Origin: Zychaea mexicana
Lineage: Eukaryota; Mucoromycota; Mucoromycetes; Mucorales; Lichtheimiaceae
Assembly: GCF_025766255.1 (NCBI RefSeq)
Contig: NW_026516755.1
Location: 1-64,000 of the forward strand
DNA length: 64,000 nt
Direction: 5' to 3'
The position numbers and the translations under genes were made by a program. The notes beneath the pieces are model-generated. The model was not told the origin of the DNA, did no database searches, and saw only the letters and a program-made list of their open reading frames with translations. Each line of letters begins with the position of its first letter. Position 1 is the first letter of the stretch. This document shows, in pieces, positions 23,232-33,530 of the stretch.

Positions 23232-26200
23232 CTTCTCAGTTTCTAAATGCTACTGCTATGATATTTTGTACATCTTTTCCCCTGCTCCTGCTTCTCGTAA
23301 TGTTCTTTAATATTCCAGATCTTGAATAAACCTGCTGTCACGTATATATTTCTTCCGGATTGAATACTTGCTCTAGGAGTAACAATGCGACTACACCCTA
23401 TTGTTACTTGAACGCGTCGGTACGCTCTTTTGAAGTTGTAAATGGCTTACTTAAATTGTATAACAAAGAAACGGATATCGGTTAGAAATGACTCATACGC
23501 TCATCCAGTGGAGCTTTTGAAAAAGAAAACATTATTGAGCATCGGCTAATATCGGCCCGAAAGTCTCGACGCATCCACGTGCAATGCATGTATAGGAAAG
23601 GGGAAATGACGTCTTTAACTGGCTCTAGGTTCCTTACCGATGAACATGAATAATGCAACCACTGCGTGCCCTTGGTAATGATAATGGTCTTTTTGTTTCA
23701 GGAGTTGCTGCTCTTCTTAAAGGCCTCCCACGGACTGTAATCGCGCGAACATAGTTTGTGATCAGACCTGAAAAAGACAACCACCACCTTATCACTACAA
23801 ATGAAGAATAAATTCTTTCCTCCCCGTTCTCCCTCCCTTCTACATACCGTGCTCCTTCTCCATACACCCCCTGTGATTTCTGTCTTCCCTAAAAAAACAC
23901 ACATACACATATTTTCGCACACGAAAACCATATCGGGTGTTTCCTAGTTTCCGGTCCTTCTGATCACAAATGAAAAAGGAGAAGCCCTAATTCTTCTACT
24001 CTGTCACTACAAAGATGCAAAGGGCGTGGGTGATGGGAATTCTAGCTGTGTTACCAACAACATTGCCAAACAATATGGAAACATTGTACACTTTCTATTT
24101 CAAAACATTAAAGAAAAAGCATAACAGAATATCATAATAATAGAATGGCAATTTCACTAACCGGTCTCAATTACAGCCCTAATAAAAGAACCCACAACAT
24201 TGGTAAGTTTTTGGAAGTAAAAAAATAAACTTTTAAAAAACAAAGTTCATGTGACCAGATTGAGCTGCAGCAGCACTTGTCGTTTTTGGGCAAAAGCTTG
24301 CGTGTATACTATATAGAGGATGATTATGGCACACATTGGCGTCAAGGGGAACCACTTTACACATACATTCACAGTGAGAATGGAAGGGGTTGCTGTGATA
24401 CGTAAATCGGCGGATATGGTGGGAAAAAACTAATTTACGATGATAACCAGGACGTATCATCATCAATGACAAGCAACCGTTAATCTACAGAAAACAAAAA
24501 TGCTTTGTTCTTACAAACCTTGTTGCTGTAGAGACACTGTGTGTGTTACATGTTCCCGGAACCCTCGCCTGCTGCAAGTTCCCGGTTTAATAAAACGTGT
24601 CGTCATAAACAATCATGCACTTTATGCTGTATGTCTTCCTTGGCAACAGGCCACCTTGTTGTTTCCTTTTCGAAAAAAAGGCGATGTGGGTATCCCAAGG
24701 TGCTATTACTAATGTAATGTGTGCTCTAGATGCTCTTTACTGGAAATACCATCCTTGCTAAACTCTAAAATATATTTGATCCAGGAGAAACAGTGAGAGA
24801 AAGAGAGAGACTGCTTAACTTTGGTCATCTTCGCGCTAAACAGTGTTATAAATCAGGCTGGGGTACCGAACAAAGGGGGGGAGGGGTGGACAGAAGACAC
24901 AGTAGTGGTAGTAGCAATAGTAAGAATGACAAAAACAGTGATGGATGCACCTAAATTGCGATCAACATCATTTAAAGATGAGACAAGAAAGTTTCGTAGA
25001 ATATGCACATGTAATGATACGACGGTCGCGCAATAGTAGTACGAATAGAACACTAGGTACACCCGCTAAAACTGTAAGAGATAAAACAGCCTGATACACG
25101 GTCTTATTGCTTACTAACTGCTGTCGTTTATTAGTCCTTTATTTATAAGCAACAACGTGGCAACACAACGACTACGAACAGATACTTCTGCTGCAGCATA
25201 ATAGATGCACGTACGTATGTATGTATGTATGTACGTCCGTACGTACGCACACGTAACATTATTCCCTTTTGGAAACACATATTTGCATATCATTTTGTAT
25301 CGCGATAAAGTTTCTCAAACTTAAGGGACGCGCGAGTCCTAACAAAAATAATAGGGTGTGGCAATATTAACCAGCAGATTGCTCCTTTCAAAGAGCAAAA
25401 AAAGTGTGATGAAAGAGTAAATTGAAAGAGCAGAAGCACTCCTAACCAGAAAGGCAAGGGATTCGTTTTTTTGACTCGCATCATCAGAAGCACCTTGTCA
25501 AAAAAAAAATTCTAGAGCTGTTGCTGCTACACTACCACTGAGAGTTAATGTATGACGAAGGGCCAAGAAGTGTACCAAATCTTTTTTTTTCGGAAAGGGC
25601 AGTGATTCGCCGAGCCGACACACAGGCACACAACAGCAACAACAGTTGTGTGTCGTACTTTTAAATAAATAAAAAGAAGATCGCCTAAATTTAAACCATG
25701 CAAAAGATCATTGTGCATATAAGAAAATGTATTTTTGGATTGAAGGTGGGAAGCAGAGGGTGGGGTTGGTGGGTGGGGGGGAGGAAGGACGACTGTGGTT
25801 TATCCAAACATGCAGGTCAGTGCATCTTTTCAAACTATTCGGAAACCTAAAATAAGAAAACTCGGTTACAGGCAACATTTACTTCTTGGCGAAGAACGGA
25901 CACATTTGTTTGACAAGCCCTTCATTGTACATTTACGGTAAATGGCTGAAAACGACTGATTGTGTACCGGCCAAGCAGTAGAACGTTTCACCATTCGCCA
26001 CATGCAACGTATGACAAAAAGAGCGAGAAAAAGAGACACCCGCCGAGGCTTGCTTCAGCCAATGTGATGCCTTTGGTCGCTGCTGACTTGTATGCAAGCA
26101 ACTATCAATAACTGGACGTCCGCTTGGCAATAAAGAAGCGCAGCAGTAAGTGAATCAAACAATAACAATAGCAATGGTAGTGGTAGCAGCATTGCTATTG

Positions 26201-26891
26201 ACATTTTTGCATTGCTTAGATACTTGCATCATAGAACCGTTATATTTTTAGAAAAGCTTAGACGTCGCGCAGAAATATCCTGCCCGTCATCTTTTCAGTC
26301 TTTAAACACACTCACTTTTTGTTCAATTGTTAAAACTACTGGTAGTGACGCCAATAAGAGATCCATGTCTCTGTTTTTCTGTGAGTTTATCTTTTGTCTG
26401 TTCCCCATATTTTTTTCTAGATACCAAAGGGAGCATAGGTACCGCCGGGTGTCCAGATAAGGAAAGTGAAGGGAGCTACAAGGGAATAATAGCAGGAGGC
26501 GTTCAGGTGTGGGGGGGGGACAGGGAGGAGAGAAAAGAGAGAGGAGAAAGCTTAGAAATAGAAGGAAGGAAGGTGGGGGATGATGATGATGATGTGGGGC
26601 GCTTCTACTTGTGTCACATGAGGCAATGCGCGGTGTAATACTCTCTACCCAAACTGCTGCTACATAAACTCACGCACATAGTACATGCTGCACTAACACA
26701 CATCTACAAAACACACACACACACACATCATACCCTAAAAATAAATCCAGTTGCATATTGCACTGCTGGCCCAAAAATGCATATAAAAGAAGCTCAATTT
26801 CCTTTGTCTTTCGTCGATCTTGGCCCCTTCTATTTTACGCGCTTTTTCGGCTTTATTTTTATTACTTGTTCTTCTTCTTTCTACATTTGAC
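22513..26891. other. Long gene-free block with simple repeats
   Basis: About 4.4 kb in which I can support no gene. It contains a CT microsatellite (23199-23232), a GTAT repeat with GTACG flanks (about 25210-25250), G-rich patches (about 24873-24885, 25766-25785 and 26511-26519) and a CA repeat near 26710-26726. A TATA box at 26782-26788 serves the next gene. Frames in this block are short and of low complexity. Confidence 0.55.
26782..26788 (+). promoter_or_regulatory. TATA box of the C2H2 factor gene
   Basis: TATAAAA lies about 105 bases before the chosen ATG at 26892, with a CT-rich leader in between. This supports that start rather than any upstream in-frame alternative. Confidence 0.5.
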
Positions 26892-28163
26892 ATGCAAACC
26901 TACTACGAAGTATCAGATTACCCTTTCTACCCTACTCCTGCTGACGATGAAAACAACATGCTTATGCAGCAGCTACAACAGCAGCAATCATTCATATTGC
27001 CCGATCAGGCAATCGATTACTTTTCATCACCGCCAGCGATAGTGACATCCCCGGTCGTCGTCGATGATGACACCATCACCACTTGTTCTTCTTCTTTTAT
27101 GCAGCAGCAGCAACAACAACAACAACAACAATGCTATTATCCAAGCCCCACTTATTCCGTTTCTCCAACTGATTCCACCTTTATGTCAGCATCTTCCAGC
27201 GATGGCACCTTTGGTTTCCTGGAAGATCCCTTGTATATGCCCACAACTACTACTGCAGCAATGGCTGATCACCACAGCAGCAATATGACTACTACATCGT
27301 CTATTACCTCTTCTACTACGACCCCTATCGACGATTTTTCATTTACATTTGAAGATATCACTACTACTATTACTGCTGCTACACCAGCCGCAACAGCAGC
27401 AGTACCAGCAGCCAATGTACCATTGCTCCAAACGCCGCCCCCAGCGCCAGCATGCTATCAGCAGCAGCCATCACCACGACAACAACGAACACGGAAACCT
27501 AGCAACAAGGTTACCAAGAAACAACGCAGCAGCAAAAAGACTACCACTGCCACAAAAGTTTCACAACAACAACAACAACAACAAAGCAAGACTGCCTTGT
27601 CCAAAACTTGCTCAGTATCATCATCATCATCATCATGTAGTAACATGTACAACTGCCAATTTCCTGGCTGTGGCAAGTCCTTCACTCGTCCATACAACCT
27701 TACATCACATATGCGCACCCACACATCTGAACGGCCTTATGCGTGTCAACATTGCGGTCGACGATTTGCACGACAACACGATCGAAACCGCCACGAGAAA
27801 CTGCATTGGAACATCAAACCTTATGTCTGCTCCAACTGTAGCAAACCTTTTGCTCGCATGGATGCATTGAATCGCCATCTCAAGGTTGAAAATGGCTGCG
27901 GCTCAATTGTGGCGGCCATTGCTGCGGCAGCTGCAGCTGCAGCCCGTGCTAGTAGTAGTAGTAGTAGTAATACTACTAGTGCCACCACCACAAACAACAC
28001 GGCATCGCCATCATCATCATCTTTGGCAACACCACCTTCTTCATACTCTACAACATGGACTTTACAACATGACGAACAACAGCAACACTATTTCCCTCCT
28101 CATCTTTCTCATTATCAACATCAACATTACCATCCTACTACTACTACAGCTCTTCTCCTTTAA
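26892..28163 (+). CDS. C2H2 zinc-finger transcription factor, Crz1-like
   Basis: A probable sequence-specific activator, 423 residues from one exon. The N-terminal 250 residues are low complexity: acidic start, poly-Gln (about residues 75-85), Ser/Thr and Ala/Pro-rich blocks, then a basic, Gln-rich segment. Three fingers lie at about residues 253-337: 'CQFPGCGKSFTRPYNLTSHM', then 'CQHCGRRFARQHDRNRHEK', then an atypical third finger 'CSNCSKPFARMDALNRH', whose last zinc ligand appears to be a distal Cys rather than His. The helices 'RPYNLTSHMRTHTSERPY' and 'FARQHDRNRHEKLH' are those of Crz1-type factors, which act downstream of calcineurin. A PxIxIT docking motif was not identified, so orthology is tentative. 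The C-terminus has poly-Ala, poly-Ser and His/Tyr-rich runs. Confidence 0.82.
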   Translation: MQTYYEVSDYPFYPTPADDENNMLMQQLQQQQSFILPDQAIDYFSSPPAIVTSPVVVDDDTITTCSSSFMQQQQQQQQQQCYYPSPTYSVSPTDSTFMSASSSDGTFGFLEDPLYMPTTTTAAMADHHSSNMTTTSSITSSTTTPIDDFSFTFEDITTTITAATPAATAAVPAANVPLLQTPPPAPACYQQQPSPRQQRTRKPSNKVTKKQRSSKKTTTATKVSQQQQQQQSKTALSKTCSVSSSSSSCSNMYNCQFPGCGKSFTRPYNLTSHMRTHTSERPYACQHCGRRFARQHDRNRHEKLHWNIKPYVCSNCSKPFARMDALNRHLKVENGCGSIVAAIAAAAAAAARASSSSSSNTTSATTTNNTASPSSSSLATPPSSYSTTWTLQHDEQQQHYFPPHLSHYQHQHYHPTTTTALLL

Positions 28164-28437
28164 CGGATGATATTCCTTAAGATTATACATTTCAACAGCG
28201 AAACAAAGAAGCTGCCTATTTCTTCTTTTGCTTATATACTCTTCTTCTTTCTTCCTCTATAACATATTTTCAACCGCTCCTTTACTATCTTTTTTTTGTA
28301 GCTGTATATTCTTTCGTCTTCTTCTTTACTAGTGTACATATTATCATTTTATTCCTTCTTCTTTTACCTTACGTATGAAAAAAACCAACAGTTCTCTCTT
28401 AAAAATCGCACAACACACATGAAAAAAAAACAAGTTG

Positions 28438-28443
<6 letters not shown>

Positions 28444-28479
<36 letters not shown>
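28444..28479. repeat. CT microsatellite
   Basis: About 17-18 uninterrupted CT units, downstream of the C2H2 factor gene. Confidence 0.9.
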
Positions 28480-28483
<4 letters not shown>

Positions 28484-28855
28484 TTATTTCTTTCTTATAA
28501 CCCTCTTTTATACATATACAAATCAAAATTGCTTTTTCTTTGAAGTGTAAAACAATTCCATGGCTTCTTGAACAATAAAAAAAAGAATAAACATATTCTC
28601 AAAGCACGAGCAACATTGCAATTCTATACGTTTATTATATATTACAAGGCATATTTCCTAAATGTTCTTTACTATTTTCGCCAAGCCGGGGCATGCTTTT
28701 CCTATCTAATGTGTAAGTACAAGTTTCGATCTGCATGGTTCGGAAATGTTAATAGCGCGCACCAGCACACAGCTCATCAGCAGGACTCACTCGTTGTTCT
28801 TTTCATCTTCCTTACATCATACTACAGCTCTAGCCTGTAGAAGAAAATAACCATG

Positions 28856-28964
28856 CATTAGAGTGGGACCCGCTCAAATTATTTCCCACTCACTAGAGGT
28901 TGAGCCGTCTTTCCTTGGTGCATTTATATATGTACATGCTCGGTGACACCAAAGACGGCTAATG
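28856..28964. repeat. Compact element with several inverted repeats
   Basis: The ends are CATTAG (28856) and CTAATG (28959-28964). Inside are GAGTGGGA/TCCCACTC (28861 and 28884), GCTCAA/TTGAGC (28872 and 28900), and a long arm AGCCGTCTTT..GGTG pairing with CACCAAAGACGGCT (28903-28920 with 28947-28960). The pieces can form two alternative folds. It may be a small inverted-repeat element or an RNA structure. No target-site duplication is evident. Confidence 0.55.
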
Positions 28965-29976
28965 TGATATACCATCGACTCTATGTTCTGGAGGATATGT
29001 CAATATAGTAGGCAAACTTATTGATCAGAAAGCAAGTGGATTTACATTTTCCAGATACAGTAATCAAAGCATAAGAACAATAAACCCATTGAAACAAACG
29101 TGCTGCTGCGGTCGAAATCGATCTGATACAGCGGGAGTGCTTGTCATTGGCTGATTTTCCCTTTCCCTTTGAAATTTATAAAAGCTTTCTCTTGGGCCGA
29201 AACCATACATGAGTATCACTTTTGATTCGCTGTGTATGCTATTGGTACAAATGAAATTCGGCAGGAAGTTACCGTAAAATACAGCCAATGAGATTCATTC
29301 TGCTTGAACCAATCTGCATGGCAACCCCCCTCCTCCTCCGTGCTTGTCGGAGACAAAATAAATTTAGTGGCTTGGGGATAATGAATTTGTGTGTGTGTGT
29401 GTGTGTATGTTGTATGTGGGGAGTCAGTAATTTCGGCTGGGGGCAAAGCCAGGTTTTAGTGCGTGGCCTTTCTCTCTCTGTCCTCTTGTCTTTCTTCTTT
29501 TTGTTTCCAACAACTGCCCACTATAACTCGTTGAAAACTCTGAACATGTTCCTATAATCTCTTCCTAATTCCATCTTGACCATTTTGCCTGTGCTTTCTC
29601 TCTCTCTCTCTCTCTCTCTTTCTTCTTCTTTTTTCTCTTGCCCATTCCACGTTCTGCATTTGCAACACTCAGCGTCACTGTTCCCCAACCTCCCCCACAA
29701 CTGTACATAACTCCATTTATTTCTTCCTTCTTTATATTAGCACATTGCACCCTCCACTCCTATACACAACCACACACAGCTCTCTCATATATATATATAC
29801 ACATACACCACATTATAAAAACGCACTTCAAAAAAAACCGCCCTTTAACAACTGCAATTAGCAACCTACATTTTAACATAAATACCTTTCTATATAAAGC
29901 CCTTCTACCCCGCACTTTATAATTTGCCACAAACAACGACCAAAGAACAAAAAAAAAAAATCAAGAACAAACAAAC

Positions 29977-31071
29977 ATGGCCCAAACTTTGCAGAACAAG
30001 CAGCAGCAACAGCAACTCCCATCATCAAAAACATCAACAACAACAACAATTGAAAGACCACGACAGCTAAAAAAACCATTGACTTTACCAACGCTGGACG
30101 ATATGGAAGAAGAACAGCAAAAGAGACAGCAGCGCTGGTCTAGAAAGGGAATAGCGTCCCCACCATTGCTGACGCCCGAGAGCAACCGTGACGATGATCC
30201 ATTCGCAGGAATGACTACGGGCGTCAACTATCAGCAAGAAATCGAACGACTCAAGTCGCTGGTGCCCAAAGTCGATGGAAAGAAAGGGGGACGTCGGCCA
30301 AGATCGGTGGGTGCCATCGAGCGCAAACTGAAGCCTATCGTGTCACCAACAGGAGGGGCTATCACCACAGCCTTGGCAGCAGTAGCCGCTGCAGCTGCTG
30401 CTTCGAACAATAGTAATACAAACAACAGTAGCAGCAACAGTGGCAGTAGTAACAGACGTGCATCGCCACCAGCACATCATCAGCGACCATCGACGACTGA
30501 AACAACGCCTTCTTCGTCGCCATACTACGATGCAAACTCGCGCGTCACAAGCCCCTCGCTGTCGACCCCGCGGTCTCTTTCGCCTGTGCAATCCGACTAT
30601 ACTTCAATGACGATTCCTCCGGTGCCCGAGGAAGATGAGGAGCAGCAGCAACAGCAGCATCAGCAGCCGCCGCAACAACAGTCGTCGGTGATCACCGAAG
30701 AGGAAAAGACGCGGTTTTTGCAGTTCATGCGTAGCTGGACAGGTGGCTGGAAGGGGTGGGAACGCAATGACGAGGAGGACGAGGAGGACCAAGTGGACGG
30801 ACATTATAGCGGAATGGAGTCTGTGCGGAGTGGCGGGTCGCTTTGGGCGGAACAGCTGCCTTGGACAAAGCAGAACAACCATTCAAGTCGTCTTCGCCGT
30901 TGTTCTTGGCAAGAAGGCCCTCGTTCTCGCACCCATCATCATCATCATCATCAACTTCATCATCAGTACCACCACACGGATCATCGTCCATTGGCCGTGA
31001 CTCTTCCCGACCGCAAGTTCGACATATCGATGCGGTCTGAACCGTGCACGCCGTTGCTTGCGCCGAGGTAA
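29977..31071 (+). CDS. Low-complexity protein of unknown function, 364 residues
   Basis: A single exon opens at ATG 29977 after an A-rich leader and a TATA-type sequence at 29891, and ends at TAA. Most of the protein is low complexity: poly-Gln at the start, an Ala run near residue 135, Asn/Ser-rich and Ser/Pro-rich middle sections, and a His run near residue 320. Some short parts look ordered and probably carry the function: 'TGVNYQQEIERLKSLVPKVD' (about 88-107), 'RRPRSVGAIERKLKPIVSP', 'EEEKTRFLQFMRSWTGGWKG' (about 241-260, probably a helix) and the C-terminal 'LPDRKFDISMRSEPCTPLL'. Ser-Pro sites suggest phosphorylation. No family recognised. A regulatory or scaffold role is only a guess. 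Confidence 0.7.
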   Translation: MAQTLQNKQQQQQLPSSKTSTTTTIERPRQLKKPLTLPTLDDMEEEQQKRQQRWSRKGIASPPLLTPESNRDDDPFAGMTTGVNYQQEIERLKSLVPKVDGKKGGRRPRSVGAIERKLKPIVSPTGGAITTALAAVAAAAAASNNSNTNNSSSNSGSSNRRASPPAHHQRPSTTETTPSSSPYYDANSRVTSPSLSTPRSLSPVQSDYTSMTIPPVPEEDEEQQQQQHQQPPQQQSSVITEEEKTRFLQFMRSWTGGWKGWERNDEEDEEDQVDGHYSGMESVRSGGSLWAEQLPWTKQNNHSSRLRRCSWQEGPRSRTHHHHHHQLHHQYHHTDHRPLAVTLPDRKFDISMRSEPCTPLLAPR

Positions 31072-32147
31072 AGAGGCGACCACCATCCCATCTATCCATC
31101 TACCCCATAACGAATCAAGAATCCCATCTTGTTCAACATCCACATATCTCGCACCTGCTCACATTTGTCACCATTAAATAACACACACACTACATCTTCG
31201 CTACTACATTTATTCTATATACACAACAATGCACACTACAAAAAAGGAATCCCCCTTTTATATCATCTTCTTCCTCTTTCCACATATAACAACAACAACA
31301 ACAACACTTGCATCCCTCCAGCTATAAACAACCCTTTCTCCTCCCTTGTCCCTGCTCAGCATTTCCCTATTGTCTACTCTTATTATTATTATTATTATTC
31401 CTAGTTCATTTCCATAAAACGTCTTTCTTCTTATACAAACAACAGAGCATGTTAATGACAGAATTGCATCGTTGCACAGAAAGAGAGAAAGAGAAAGAGA
31501 GAGAGCTATCACTAATTGTTGTGTCGTAAAACAGCCAGCTGTATAGTAGTAGTACATACCGATTGCCAAACAGGACTAACTCGACATGCTCGCTCTTTCC
31601 CGCGTATAAGCTGCAGTGAAACCAGCCAAAGAAGAGTTACACACACGTGTCTGTTCTTAATAAAATTCCAAAATAGGTAATCACCATGGGTGAAATGTGA
31701 AAAAACAATCTCATGTCTGTGTCTGCACATATCGAAAGGGGGGGGGGTTCCTGAGATAATTAACAGTCAAACACACGATCGGATCAAACATGTCATTTAT
31801 CAAGTCGCGAGCGACTACTTTTAAACTTCAGGCCAATCCCATTCATATCGTATCTTTTTTTTTTCAATATTATTAATGCAAAAAAGAACGACGAGTGCAA
31901 AAAAAAAGGAAGAAAAAAAAAAAAAAGATGGAAAAGAGACTTTTTTTTTTAAAAGCCCCATCTTGACTCTATTTGACTTTGATTTTTTCCTTCTTTCTCT
32001 CTCCCACTCTTTCTCCCACTCTTTGTCTCTCACCTTTTCCTTGCCTTCTTTCTTACACGCTGATATCTAATCTCTTCTGGACACCTAATCCTCCATCTCT
32101 TGTTTCCTTCTCTCCCTCTCCCCACCCCTCTCTCTCTCTAGGTCGCT
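31072..32147. other. Intergenic region, promoter of the velvet gene
   Basis: CT-rich and A-rich leaders, an ATT repeat near 31380-31400, a GA run near 31482-31506 and a G homopolymer at about 31738-31748. No gene seen. Confidence 0.55.
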
Positions 32148-33530
32148 ATGCTGCCTTTTGACCTGGGCGGTACCTCTTCCTCGAGTAACAACAACTATGA
32201 GGATCCGAACAATCAACAGCAGCAGCAACAGCAGCAGCAGCAACACATTGAGGATCCGTATGGATTCTTCATCAACCAATCCGTTCCTCTACCACTACCA
32301 TTCCTCGAAGACGATACGTTCATATCGCAATGGCCATTGTTGATGGATCTTCCGCCACCTGACAACCCAATGGGATGGTACTGTAAATATATGAAGAATA
32401 AAAGACACTATCGAGCCATCATCAAAGCCTGTTGCCCAACATGATTATCTCTATATGCCAACAACAGCGAACCTACCACTATTAGGAACTACGAACTGGT
32501 CGTTGCGCAGCAACCGGTGCTAGGGAGACGTTGTGGATTCGGCACAAAGGATCGACGACCCATTAGTCCACCACCGATCGTCGAACTGCTGATAACTACC
32601 TCCGACGGCATGCGAGTCAAAGCAGAGTAAGAAGGAAGCGAGAGAGAGAGAGTGTGTGTGTGTGTATGTGCATACGGTACACGATGAAGGAAGAACAAGA
32701 GCAACGATCATATACTTCTTCTTACAGTAATGCAACTTACAGAGACGTCGATATCTCGTTTTTTGTGGTCCTATGCGACAACTGGCAAGCGGACGGGATG
32801 ACCGAAGCGAATGTGATCGTCGAGCCTACGAAACGTAATCTTGTCGGTAGTCTCGTCGCGTCAGCCATCAAGCTGTATAATGTTCAGGGCCAGATGGGGA
32901 TTTACTTTATTTTTAGCGATATCAGCGTACGTCTTGAAGGGACATACAGGCTCGGGTTCTCATTAGTGGACGTGCGTTCGTAAGTACACTCTATATTTGG
33001 AGGGACCTGGGAAACATTCATCCTCCCCCTCCCCCCCCCCAAATTGCATGCCTGAAATAAGTGCTGAAGATTTGAAAACGATAAACACTAGACCATGCAT
33101 GTCACCGGATCAGTCGTCGAGCACACTATCGAAAATCTACACGGACGCTTTCACCATTTATCCTGCAAAGAGCTTTCCGGGCGTAGCACGTATGAGGGTT
33201 TTATATATATTATATAATACATCTGGCTCTTGGAAGTCGGGGACAATGGGGATGGAAGGGACATGATTACTCTTACCTTTCCATCCATCCGTACCAATCT
33301 CACCTACAGCAATTCACATGCCTTTTTTTCTTATTTCGTGCCGTTAAATGTTTTTTATTTTACACGGTTTTCGATCCATAGCACGGACGGAGCTTTCTCA
33401 ATGTTTTCTGCGACAAGGCGTGAAGATTCCTGTACGGAAGGAAGATGACAGCACAAGCGGCGGAATCAGCAGCTGCAGCAGTAAAAAGAAACGACCTGCA
33501 AGTCTCGACGAAGACGCAGAAACTGGCTAA
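32148..33530 (+). CDS. Velvet-domain regulator
   Basis: A fungal transcription regulator with an NF-kappaB-like DNA-binding fold that coordinates development and metabolism. Five exons, 32148-32377, 32486-32626, 32743-32979, 33122-33189 and 33382-33530, join in phase to 274 residues. A glutamine-rich N-terminus is followed by the velvet domain: 'YELVVAQQPVLGRRCGFGTK' and 'DRRPISPPPIVELLI' in exon 2, 'NLVGSLVASAIKLYNVQGQM' and 'GIYFIFSDISVRLEGTYRLG' in exon 3, then 'DAFTIYPAKSFPGV' joining 'TELSQCFLRQGVKIPVRK' across the last intron. A basic Ser/Lys-rich tail could be a nuclear signal. The compact, VosA/VelB-like size without a C-terminal PEST region argues against VeA, but the subfamily is not settled. 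The fourth exon's 5' border is the least certain. Confidence 0.88.

Larger units (their letters stand above)
28164..29976. other. Intergenic region with microsatellites and a structured element
   Basis: Contains CT repeats at 28444-28479 and 29595-29620, a GT repeat near 29388-29406, and a compact inverted-repeat element at 28856-28964. A TATATAAA sequence at 29891 probably drives the next gene. No coding sequence seen. Confidence 0.55.

Noticed and set aside
24853..25062. Short frames in the 22.5-26.9 kb block
   Set aside because: Low-complexity Val/Thr-rich peptides, no motif, and no splice partners.
25210..25250. GTAT/GTACG repeat considered as a CRISPR-like or regulatory array
   Set aside because: A simple 4 bp microsatellite with no spacers; CRISPR arrays are not expected in fungal nuclear DNA.
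30725..31099. Minus-strand frames of more than 100 codons opposite the 29977-31071 gene
   Set aside because: They are antisense shadows created by CAN and GAN repeats in the sense gene.
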